Assembly: GCA_014380825.1 (NCBI GenBank)
Contig: JACMJD010000641.1
Coordinates: 1 to 12,858, forward strand
Length of the DNA stretch: 12,858 bases
Origin: Phycisphaerae bacterium
GTDB lineage: Bacteria; Planctomycetota; Phycisphaerae; Tepidisphaerales; Tepidisphaeraceae
Reading direction: 5' to 3'
Part shown: positions 6,129-12,858 of the stretch, piece after piece
Position numbering within the stretch: position 1 is the first letter of the stretch
Layout: each line of letters opens with the position of its first letter
Notes under the pieces: generated by a model
Told to the model about the DNA's origin: nothing
Databases searched by the model: none
The model's input: the letters and a program-made list of their open reading frames with translations, nothing else
Translations under genes and position numbers: made by a program

Positions 6129-8006
6129 ATGGAAAACCGATTCGGAATCAAAGACTTCTTCCTTTACGTGCTCATTAGCGGATTAATCCTCACCGCCGTG
6201 ATGGCGATGTGGCAGTTCGACCGCCAGTACAACGAAGTGCTGACGATCAAGAAGCTGGTGAACGACCAGACGAACGATCTGAACGTGATCAAGCGGCAGA
6301 TCGCCCGCGGTGTCGTGGCCGCGCCCAGCACCGGTGGCGGCGCGGTTGCGACCACTCAAAAAGCCGATCTGTCCGACATCTACTTTAAGTACATGATGGA
6401 AGCCGAAGCCAAGCCCGGCTTCGCACGCGGTGACTGGCTTGTCGACAACTTCGGCACGAAGATCGGCAAGCTCACGCCGTTTCTCGCCACCGACGTTTAC
6501 CAGCGCTATGTGGAATACAACGTGATGGATTCGCTCGTCTCGCGCGATCCGTACACGCTGGAGTATGTGCCGTACGTCGCGCAGCGCTGGGAGATCAGCC
6601 CAGACGGTCTGACGATGCGGTTCTTCATGCGCCCGGAAGTCATCTTCTCCGATGGCGTGCCGATGACCGCCGATGACGTGGTGTTCACCTTTGACTGGGT
6701 GCGTAACAAAGAAGTGGATGCATCGCGCGATCGTTCGTACCTGACGATGCTCAAAGACGTGAAGAAGATTGACACGCACACGGTTGAATTCACGTTTACC
6801 GAACCCTATTTCCTGAACTTCAGCACGGTCGCCGGCGCTCGCATCATGGCGAAGCATTTTTATTCGAAATTCACGCCCGCGCAGTTCAATGAGAAGGTCG
6901 GCCTGATGTTCGGGAGCGGACCATATAAGCTGGAAGATCCAGAAAACTGGGCGCCCGGCAAGCCGGTGATCATCGTTCGCAACGAGCGCTACTGGGGAGT
7001 GCCGCCGACGTTCAACCGCATCATCTTCCGTGAGATTCAGGAAGAATCAGCGCAGATGGTGATGTACGGCAACCAGGAGACCGACAACATTCTGTGTACA
7101 CCCGAGGTGTACAAGAAGCTGACCGCCGACAAGCGGATCATGGACTTCAGCAACGCGCTCGAATACCCATCGCCTTATCGCGGCTACAGCTACATGGGCT
7201 GGAACCAGAAGCGCAAGAAGGACGGGAAGGACCAGCCCACCCAATTCGCGGACAAGCGCGTGCGGCAGGCGATGACAATGCTGATCGATCGCGAACGCAT
7301 GACGCGCGAGATTTTTTTTGGGTATGCGAAGGTCGCTTCCGGTCCGTTTCAGCCGCAAAATCCGCAGTCAGATAAATCGGTTCAACCGTGGCCGTACGAC
7401 CCGGAGCGCGCGAAGGCGCTGCTGGCAGAAGCAGGTTTTAAGGACAGCAACGGCGACGGCGTGATCGAAGGCCCGGACGGTCAGCCGTTGAAGTTCACGC
7501 TATTGTACCCCAGCGGGGCCGACCTCTACGAAAAGCTCGTCCGTTTCATCAAGGATAATCTCGCTCGCGGCGGCGTGGTGATGGAACTTGACCGACAGGA
7601 TTGGCCGGTGCTGGTCGATCGCTTGAACAAGAGCGACTTCGACGTAGCGATCCTCGCCTGGAGCACGGTTCCGGAATCGGACCCGTATCAGATCTTCCAC
7701 TCGAGCCAGATCGGCGACAGCGGCGATAACCGCACGTTCTACAACAGCCCGGAACTCGACAAGACGATTGATGCGGCGCGTCGAACGATGGACACGCCGG
7801 CCCGCATGAAGCTGTGGAATCGCGTCCACCAGATTCTGCACGAGGATCAGCCGTACACGTTCCTTGTGAATCGCCCGTACCTGCGACTGATTAACAAGCG
7901 CATCAAAAACGTTGAGAAGGCGGGCGTTGGATTGAATTGGGAGTACTTGAACGGCGGCACGATCCCGTGGTTCGTGCCGATCAATGAACAGCGTTATACG
8001 CAATAG
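6129..8006 (+). CDS. Membrane-anchored peptide-type substrate-binding protein (set 2)
   Basis: This 625-residue protein is a second family 5 solute-binding protein, unlike the first in its N-terminus. Residues 10-28 form a hydrophobic segment with no signal-peptidase site or lipobox, probably an uncleaved signal anchor. It is followed by a charged heptad-like segment (about 30-60, with L38, L43, L51, I54, I58) and a Gly/Ala/Thr linker (61-77), so the binding domain may stand on a coiled-coil stalk. Binding-protein features are DPYTLEYVPYVAQRWEIS (140-157), the FSDGVPMTADDVVFTFDWV block (173-191), GSGPYKL (262-268) and WSTVPESDPYQIFHSS (511-526). DSNGDGVIEGPDG at 439-451 resembles a calcium-binding loop often seen at this position in DppA/OppA-like proteins. 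GGAGG (6114-6118) and GAGG (6121-6124) precede the ATG. It starts 30 nt after oppC and likely feeds the second permease pair. Confidence 0.92.
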   Translation: MENRFGIKDFFLYVLISGLILTAVMAMWQFDRQYNEVLTIKKLVNDQTNDLNVIKRQIARGVVAAPSTGGGAVATTQKADLSDIYFKYMMEAEAKPGFARGDWLVDNFGTKIGKLTPFLATDVYQRYVEYNVMDSLVSRDPYTLEYVPYVAQRWEISPDGLTMRFFMRPEVIFSDGVPMTADDVVFTFDWVRNKEVDASRDRSYLTMLKDVKKIDTHTVEFTFTEPYFLNFSTVAGARIMAKHFYSKFTPAQFNEKVGLMFGSGPYKLEDPENWAPGKPVIIVRNERYWGVPPTFNRIIFREIQEESAQMVMYGNQETDNILCTPEVYKKLTADKRIMDFSNALEYPSPYRGYSYMGWNQKRKKDGKDQPTQFADKRVRQAMTMLIDRERMTREIFFGYAKVASGPFQPQNPQSDKSVQPWPYDPERAKALLAEAGFKDSNGDGVIEGPDGQPLKFTLLYPSGADLYEKLVRFIKDNLARGGVVMELDRQDWPVLVDRLNKSDFDVAILAWSTVPESDPYQIFHSSQIGDSGDNRTFYNSPELDKTIDAARRTMDTPARMKLWNRVHQILHEDQPYTFLVNRPYLRLINKRIKNVEKAGVGLNWEYLNGGTIPWFVPINEQRYTQ

Positions 8007-8035
8007 CGCGGGCTTCGTTTTGCAATCGGCCCGCG
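8007..8035 (+). other. Hairpin after the second binding-protein gene
   Basis: CGCGGGC (8007-8013) and GCCCGCG (8029-8035) form a perfect 7-bp GC stem with a 15-nt loop, beginning directly after the stop codon of the binding protein. There is no following T-run, so termination is unlikely. A 3' stabiliser or partial processing site separating the abundant binding-protein mRNA from the permease mRNA is possible. In GC-rich DNA a 7-bp stem can arise by chance. Confidence 0.35.
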
Positions 8036-8066
8036 GCAGCACTCGATTCGGGCCAGTTCGATCGCG

Positions 8067-9284
8067 ATGGCCAAATATCTCTTCCGACGAATCCTCTTGT
8101 TCGTGCCGACGATCCTCGGCGCAACCTTTCTCGTTTTCATGCTGATGGCGCTCTCGCCGATCAGCATCGTCGACGCGTTGCTTCCGCCCGGCGGCGAAAT
8201 CCGGCCAGGCGAACGCGCGAACAAGGAAGCCTATCTCGAAGAACGCTACGGCCTGAACGATCCGGCACCGATGCAGTATCTGCGGTGGCTAAATAACATT
8301 TCGCCCGTCGGTTTCGGCAAGTGGCAGAAAGACGATCCACAGGTGGCCGCGGCGCGCGAGCAGGAAACAAAACTGCGTGACGCTCGCCGCGTCGAGCTGA
8401 CATCGCAAGGCATCACCGGGCGTGATGCAGATGCGCGCGTTCGCAAGATCGACATAAAGCCCAACGCAGGCGCACCGCGACTTTCTAAGCCCACCTTCAA
8501 ATCGCCCGACATGGGCTACAGCTACATTCAGTCGCGACCATCATCGGAAATGATTCGCGAGGCCCTGCCGGTCACCCTGATCGTGCAAGCGATCGCGCTG
8601 CCGACCGCCATGACGCTCGCGCTGATCACCGGCATCTGGGCCGCCCGACATCGCGGCGGGTTGTGGGACGTCGTGCCCGGAACCATTTTGCTGGGCATCT
8701 ATTCGCTTCCGGTCATCTGGGTCGGCGTGATGTTCATCGGCTTCCTCGCGAACGTCGAATACGTCCGTGCGTTCCCAGCGGCGGAGCTGCATGACGTCAT
8801 GTCCGGATCGATGCGATTCTTTCCGTCCTTCACCGCCACGGGGTTTCAGCGCGGTTACCTGCTCGACAGTATGTGGCATCTCGTCTTGCCCGTGGTCTGC
8901 GTTGCGTATGGCGCGGTCGCGTATTACAGCAAGCTGACGCGCACATCCATGCTCGAAACGCTCTCCAGTGATTTCGTCCGCACCGCCCGCGCCAAGGGTC
9001 TTGGCGAACGCGTGGTGTTGCTGCGTCACGCACTTCGCACGAGCTTGATCCCGCTGATTACGGTGGCCGCGAGCTTTTTGCCGGCGATGGTGACCGGATC
9101 GATCGTCGTCGAGACGATCTTCAGCCTGCGCGGCATGGGCCGGCTGGTGATCGAGTCACTTTACCGCAACGATCGCGAACTCTTTCTTAGCGTCTCAGTC
9201 ATAATCCTGATGTTGCAGCTTCTCGGCTTTCTGCTGGCGGACATCGCGTACGTGATCGCCGATCCGCGCGTGAGTTATGACTGA
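8067..9284 (+). CDS. oppB: Peptide ABC transporter permease, OppB type with long insertion (set 2)
   Basis: This 405-residue BPD_transp_1 permease is about 60-90 residues longer than typical OppB/DppB proteins. It opens with the canonical YLFRRILLFVPTILGATFLVF helix (4-27) and RYGLNDP (60-66). A highly charged, non-hydrophobic stretch follows (about 84-147, with AAAREQETKLRDARR), which accounts for most of the extra length and should lie in the periplasm, near where a binding protein docks. Core helices are at about 166-192, 203-229, 268-287, 327-350 and 372-398. The EAA loop is intact (302-325, DFVRTARAKGLG...RHALRTS). The C-terminus ends in ADPRVSYD. No clear SD precedes ATG 8067; the 60-nt gap upstream contains a GC hairpin. 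It overlaps the next gene by 8 nt, suggesting coupled translation with its OppC partner. Confidence 0.93.
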   Translation: MAKYLFRRILLFVPTILGATFLVFMLMALSPISIVDALLPPGGEIRPGERANKEAYLEERYGLNDPAPMQYLRWLNNISPVGFGKWQKDDPQVAAAREQETKLRDARRVELTSQGITGRDADARVRKIDIKPNAGAPRLSKPTFKSPDMGYSYIQSRPSSEMIREALPVTLIVQAIALPTAMTLALITGIWAARHRGGLWDVVPGTILLGIYSLPVIWVGVMFIGFLANVEYVRAFPAAELHDVMSGSMRFFPSFTATGFQRGYLLDSMWHLVLPVVCVAYGAVAYYSKLTRTSMLETLSSDFVRTARAKGLGERVVLLRHALRTSLIPLITVAASFLPAMVTGSIVVETIFSLRGMGRLVIESLYRNDRELFLSVSVIILMLQLLGFLLADIAYVIADPRVSYD

Positions 9285-10554
9285 TCTGCCCGAACCCATC
9301 GCTACGGAAACAGACGGCGTACCGCCCGCAAGTGGTTTGGCGCCGTACGAACCCGCACAGACTCGCCAAGACATCGAGCAGAGCCGCACGTTTCTTCAGC
9401 AGACGCTGCGCGACACGTTCAGTCGGCCGGGCGCACGCATTGGCCTGGTTTGGATCGGCATCCTCGCAACGCTCGGCGTATTCGCGCCGTTCATCGCCAA
9501 CAGCGAGCCGTGGCTGGTGAAGCAGGGCGGCAAGATCTCGAGCCCGCTGCTCGGATCCCTCAGCGCCCCGGACGTCACGCTCGCCGCGATCTACATCACG
9601 GCTGTGACTCTGCTTTTCCTGCGGCGATTCAGCCTGTCGAAATCAGTGGCGATCATCGCCGGCGTTGGTTTGCTCGTCGGCGTAGTTTCCGCGCTGGCGC
9701 TCAAATCGAAGGACGCCCCGATTTACGAAAAGTGGCGGCAGGCACAGACCGAAGGAAAGCTGGAGTGGGTCCGCCGAACGATCGTTCCGTACAGTCCGAA
9801 CGACCGCATGAACGAGCTGACCACCGACAAGCTCTATGGTCCTGATCGCACGCATTGGCTTGGGACTTCGATCTTCGGTGAAGATGTGCTCAGTCGAATG
9901 ATCCACGCGTGCCGCGTGGCGCTGACGATCGGCCTATTGTCCACCGGGCTCGCCGTCATCATCGGCGTGACCGTGGGCGGGTTCATGGGATATTTCTCCG
10001 GTTGGTTTGATCTGCTGTCGATGCGGATGATCGAGATTCTCGAAGCGATCCCGCGCCTGATTCTCCTGCTGATCGTCGCCGTCTTTTTTCGCACGGCGGC
10101 CAACGAATACGGCATCAGCATGATTTACGTGATGATGGTCGTAATCGGTTTGATCGCCTGGACCGCGGACGCGCGGTTTGTCCGCGCGGAATTCCTGCGG
10201 TTGCGTAACCAGGATTTCGTACACGCCGCCCGGGCGCTGGGCTTACCGTTGCGGAGTATCATCTTTCGTCACATGCTGCCGAACGGGATCGCCCCGGTGC
10301 TGGTGAACGCCAGCTTTGGTGTCGCCGGTGCGATTTTGCTCGAATCGACGCTAAGCTTTCTGGGGCTTGGCTTGGGTGCGGAAGACCCAAGTTGGGGCCA
10401 ATTGCTGAACCAGGCGCGATCCGGCGGTACCGGATTCAACTGGTGGATCGCCACGTTTCCGGGCGCAGCGATTTTCCTGACGGTGTTCTCGTACGTGCTG
10501 ATTGGTGAAGCGATGCGGGATGCACTCGATCCAAGACTTCGTAAGCGAGATTGA
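9277..10554 (+). CDS. oppC: Peptide ABC transporter permease, OppC type with two extra hydrophobic segments (set 2)
   Basis: This 425-residue permease is longer than the usual ~300-340 for OppC. After a polar N-terminus (1-52), TM1 is at about 54-74. Two further hydrophobic segments (about 100-116 and 122-143) are inserted before the conserved region, followed by a soluble stretch (144-195). The family motif reads [19 protein letters not shown] (195-213) in place of the usual GTDxxGRD form. Core helices are at about 215-240, 256-272, 281-298, 338-362 and 393-412, and the EAA loop is at 313-336 ([11 protein letters not shown]...RHMLPN). It starts inside the preceding gene (ATG 9277, oppB-type stop 9282-9284), a typical translationally coupled arrangement, and together they should make the second translocation pore. 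Confidence 0.93.
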   Translation: MTDLPEPIATETDGVPPASGLAPYEPAQTRQDIEQSRTFLQQTLRDTFSRPGARIGLVWIGILATLGVFAPFIANSEPWLVKQGGKISSPLLGSLSAPDVTLAAIYITAVTLLFLRRFSLSKSVAIIAGVGLLVGVVSALALKSKDAPIYEKWRQAQTEGKLEWVRRTIVPYSPNDRMNELTTDKLYGPDRTHWLGTSIFGEDVLSRMIHACRVALTIGLLSTGLAVIIGVTVGGFMGYFSGWFDLLSMRMIEILEAIPRLILLLIVAVFFRTAANEYGISMIYVMMVVIGLIAWTADARFVRAEFLRLRNQDFVHAARALGLPLRSIIFRHMLPNGIAPVLVNASFGVAGAILLESTLSFLGLGLGAEDPSWGQLLNQARSGGTGFNWWIATFPGAAIFLTVFSYVLIGEAMRDALDPRLRKRD

Positions 10555-10559
10555 CCGCG

Positions 10560-11732
10560 ATGCCCAAACCGCTGCTAGAAATCAAGAACCTGAGCGTCGC
10601 CTTCGAAACCAGTCGCGGCGACGTCCGGCCTGTGCGCGATTCGTCGATCACGATCTATCCTGGCCAGACCGTGGCCGTCGTTGGTGAGTCGGGGTGTGGG
10701 AAATCGGTTACGGCCCTCAGCGTGCTCCGATTGATTCCGTCGCCGCCTGGCAAAGTGCTTGGCGGGCAGATTATTTTCGAGGGGCGCGATCTCCTGAAGC
10801 TCAGTGAGAGCGAGATGCGGCGCGTGCGCGGCAAAGATATCGCGATGATCTTTCAAGAGCCGATGACATCGCTCAACCCGGTCTACACCATCGGCGACCA
10901 GATCGTCGAAGCGGTCACGCTGCACCAGCACGTCAGCACCCGGCAGGCGTATGAGATCGCAGAGCAATCGCTTCGCGATGTCGGCATTGCCGATCCGGCC
11001 CGGCGGCTGCACGAATATCCGCACCAGATGTCCGGCGGCATGCGGCAACGCGTGATGATCGCGATGGCACTGTCGTGTCAGCCGAAGTTGCTGATCGCGG
11101 ATGAGCCGACCACCGCGCTGGACGTGACGATCCAGGCGCAGATCCTCGAGCTGCTTCGCAAACTCCAGCGCGAGCGCGGCATGGCGATCATGCTGATCAC
11201 GCACGATCTGGGCGTGGTCGCGGAGAACGCCGATGTCGTCGCGGTGATGTACGCATCCCGCGTCGTCGAGACGGCGACTGTCGAAGAGCTGTTCGATCAT
11301 CCGAAGCATCCGTATACCGAGGCGCTGTTTCGATCCGTGCCGAAGCTGGGCGCGCACGCGTCGCGGCTTGATACGATTCCCGGAACGGTGCCGAATCCGG
11401 CGCGGTTTCCGAGTGGGTGCAAATTTCACACGCGTTGTCATCGCACGCGAAAGCTTGCCGCTGAAGCGGCAAGCCCGGCGGATGTGGTTGAGGTAAGTTC
11501 CGCGGGGGAGAAATTTCGCGTGTTGAAGCGGTGTACGGTGGATGAACCGGACCTGCGCGAGATTGAAACGCGACACTGGGCGGCGTGTCATCAGTTGCCT
11601 GGCTTCGATCAGGCGCGCAAGACCGAGCCGGTGCTGGAACATCAGCGTGAAGTGGTTCCGAAAGTCGTCGATGCGGGCGAGATTCAGCCTGGCCCGCTTG
11701 CGTCTAAGCAGTCGCAGGAGGTCGTTCGGTGA
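10560..11732 (+). CDS. oppD: Peptide ABC transporter ATPase, OppD type
   Basis: This 390-residue cytoplasmic ATPase energises peptide import together with OppF. Canonical ABC motifs are all present: Walker A GESGCGKS (42-49), Q-loop Q99 in [10 protein letters not shown], signature MSGGMRQR (157-164), Walker B LLIADEP with catalytic E182, D-loop ALD (186-188) and H-loop H215 (ITHDLG). The C-terminal oligo_HPY region (about 245-345) has cysteines C287, C293, C325 and C343. Related OppD/DppD proteins carry a four-cysteine cluster proposed to hold an Fe-S centre, but here the second and third cysteines are 31 residues apart, wider than usual. A ~45-residue tail follows. Start: ATG 10560, 5 nt after the upstream stop; TTG 10551 is an alternative overlapping that stop. 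One ATPase pair serves two permease pairs in this cluster. The antisense frame 10575-11642 is a shadow. Confidence 0.95.
   Translation: MPKPLLEIKNLSVAFETSRGDVRPVRDSSITIYPGQTVAVVGESGCGKSVTALSVLRLIPSPPGKVLGGQIIFEGRDLLKLSESEMRRVRGKDIAMIFQEPMTSLNPVYTIGDQIVEAVTLHQHVSTRQAYEIAEQSLRDVGIADPARRLHEYPHQMSGGMRQRVMIAMALSCQPKLLIADEPTTALDVTIQAQILELLRKLQRERGMAIMLITHDLGVVAENADVVAVMYASRVVETATVEELFDHPKHPYTEALFRSVPKLGAHASRLDTIPGTVPNPARFPSGCKFHTRCHRTRKLAAEAASPADVVEVSSAGEKFRVLKRCTVDEPDLREIETRHWAACHQLPGFDQARKTEPVLEHQREVVPKVVDAGEIQPGPLASKQSQEVVR
11453..11474 (+). repeat. Perfect short palindrome inside oppD
   Basis: GCTTGCCGC (11453-11461), loop TGAA, GCGGCAAGC (11466-11474): a perfect 9-bp stem within coding sequence, encoding roughly KLAAEAAS (299-306) of OppD, in the widened spacer between C293 and C325. 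The corresponding OppF segment (318-325) is similar in protein sequence but has no such DNA palindrome. It could be a dispersed palindromic element domesticated in frame, or chance; a single copy in this window cannot decide. Confidence 0.5.
11716..11721 (+). promoter_or_regulatory. Strong Shine-Dalgarno deciding the oppF start
   Basis: A perfect AGGAGG lies 7 nt upstream of GTG 11729, inside the 3' end of oppD. It is the best ribosome-binding site in the window and fixes the oppF start at a GTG that overlaps the oppD stop (GTGA, 11729-11732). It should keep OppF synthesis matched to OppD. Confidence 0.8.
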
Positions 11733-12858
11733 GCAGCGCCGTGGTTCAACAATCTCCGGGTTCGGGAGGTCGACGCGCGGATGGTTCGCGCGACGACGTG
11801 CTCGTGCAGGTGCGCGATCTGCGCACGTACTTTCCGATCAAGAAGGGCCTGCTTTCGCGCACCGTCGGATACGTGAAAGCGGTGGACGGCGTGAGCTTCG
11901 ACGTCGCGCCCGGTAAGACGCTAGGCCTGGTCGGTGAATCCGGCTGCGGCAAGACCACCGTCGGCCGAACGCTGTTGCGGTTGATTCCGGCCACCAGCGG
12001 GCAGGTGCGGTACAAGGAACAGGATTTTTTCCAATACAAAGGCGAGGAGCTTCGCCGCCTGCGCCGGCAGATGCAGATCATCTTCCAGGATCCGGTGAGT
12101 TCGCTGAATCCGCGCATGACCGTCGGCAACATCATCGGCGAGCCGATCGTCGTACACGGCATCGCGAAAGGGCGGCAGAAGGATGAGCTCGTCGCCAGCC
12201 TGCTCGAGCGCGTCGGTCTCGATCCGCAATACGCTCGCCGCTACCCGCACGAATTCTCCGGCGGCCAGCGTCAGCGCATCGGCATCGCGCGGGCGCTTTC
12301 GGTCAATCCCGATTTCATCGTGTGCGACGAGCCGGTCAGCGCGCTGGACGTGTCCATTCAATCGCAGATCCTGAACCTGCTGGACGATCTGCAGAAAGAG
12401 CGGAACATCGCGTACCTCTTCATCGCGCACAACCTGGCCGTCGTCGAACACTTCTCCGATGAAGTGGCCGTGATGTATCTAGGCCGCATCGTAGAAAAGG
12501 CGACCAGCCGCGAGCTGTACAAGAATCCGAAGCACCCGTACACGACCGCGCTGCTCAGCGCTGTTCCCGAGCCCGATCCGCGCCCGAAACGCCAGCGAAT
12601 AGTTCTTCGCGGGGAAGTGCCGTCACCGAGCAATCCACCCACAGGCTGCCCTTTCCATCCGCGCTGCCAACTCGCGCGTATGCTGGCCGCTCAAGCGCCC
12701 GAAAGCGAAACCGTCCAGATCAAGAGCGCCGGCGAAACATTCCGCGTGACGTATGCGCCGGCGCGCAATGGCGCCAACGTCGGCCGTGTCGTGGATCTCA
12801 TCTTCTCGGATGGGCGGAAGGTCACCCTGTATCACGAGAACGCCAACAATCCCAACGA
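11729..12858 (+). CDS. oppF: Peptide ABC transporter ATPase, OppF type (partial, 3' end beyond window)
   Basis: 376 complete codons are present and the frame is still open at the window edge. Translation begins at GTG 11729, overlapping the oppD stop by 4 nt and preceded by a perfect AGGAGG. ABC motifs are complete: Walker A GESGCGKT (69-76), Q-loop Q120 in [10 protein letters not shown], signature FSGGQRQR (176-183), Walker B FIVCDEP with E201, D-loop ALD (205-207), H-loop H234. The FPIKKGLL segment (35-42) and [10 protein letters not shown] are typical of OppF/DppF rather than OppD. The H-loop context is AHNL, where most relatives have SHDL. The C-terminal oligo_HPY part starts at about 264 and has C307 and C313 only; the second cysteine pair seen in OppD is absent up to the edge. 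Residues 318-340 (LAAQA...SAGETFRV) closely resemble OppD 299-321, a shared C-terminal extension. It should form the heterodimeric motor with OppD. Confidence 0.95.
   Translation, partial: MSSAVVQQSPGSGGRRADGSRDDVLVQVRDLRTYFPIKKGLLSRTVGYVKAVDGVSFDVAPGKTLGLVGESGCGKTTVGRTLLRLIPATSGQVRYKEQDFFQYKGEELRRLRRQMQIIFQDPVSSLNPRMTVGNIIGEPIVVHGIAKGRQKDELVASLLERVGLDPQYARRYPHEFSGGQRQRIGIARALSVNPDFIVCDEPVSALDVSIQSQILNLLDDLQKERNIAYLFIAHNLAVVEHFSDEVAVMYLGRIVEKATSRELYKNPKHPYTTALLSAVPEPDPRPKRQRIVLRGEVPSPSNPPTGCPFHPRCQLARMLAAQAPESETVQIKSAGETFRVTYAPARNGANVGRVVDLIFSDGRKVTLYHENANNPN

Noticed and set aside
10575..11642. Antisense open frame (355 codons) opposite oppD
   Set aside because: Shadow of a gene with complete ABC motifs; the product is Arg/His-rich with no recognisable domain.

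Overview
The window is GC-rich, densely packed and entirely plus-strand in its coding content. It is dominated by one long gene cluster, from about 1742 to beyond the right edge, encoding peptide-type (Opp/Dpp family) ABC transporters. The gene styles suggest a planctomycete, perhaps a Phycisphaerae-like soil or water bacterium: binding proteins without lipoboxes, permeases with unusual insertions, a signal-anchored binding protein, and scattered palindromic repeats. This assignment is inference from overall impression; no rRNA or other marker gene is present.

Layout. Positions 1-354 hold no gene I can support. A plausible sigma70-type promoter (364-392) precedes an exported, helix-rich protein of unknown function (best start 484, stop 1650). 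The transporter cluster follows. Set 1 is a periplasmic oligopeptide-binding protein (1742-3433), an OppB permease (3918-4952) and an OppC permease (5082-6098). Set 2 is a membrane-anchored binding protein (6129-8006), a second OppB-type permease with a long insertion (8067-9284) and a second OppC-type permease with two extra hydrophobic segments (9277-10554). A single pair of ATPases ends the cluster: OppD (10560-11732) and OppF (11729 onward, cut by the window end). The simplest reading is that two substrate-binding/permease modules share one OppD/OppF motor pair. The genes are tightly spaced or overlapping (8-nt overlap at 9277-9284, 4-nt GTGA overlap at 11729-11732), so they are probably co-transcribed and partly translationally coupled.

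Two unrelated inverted-repeat elements have entered set 1, at the two junctions flanking oppB. Between oppA and oppB lies a 468-bp cassette (3442-3909): a DUF559 endonuclease-like gene between perfect 41-bp inverted repeats. Each arm is itself a hairpin. The right arm supplies the nuclease gene's stop codon and probably the ribosome-binding site of oppB. Between oppB and oppC lies a 32-bp inverted repeat with a 17-nt loop (4983-5063). The DUF559 cassette is the most interesting object here: it looks like a repeat/nuclease pair comparable in layout to REP sequences with their RAYT transposases, inserted in an operon without breaking it.
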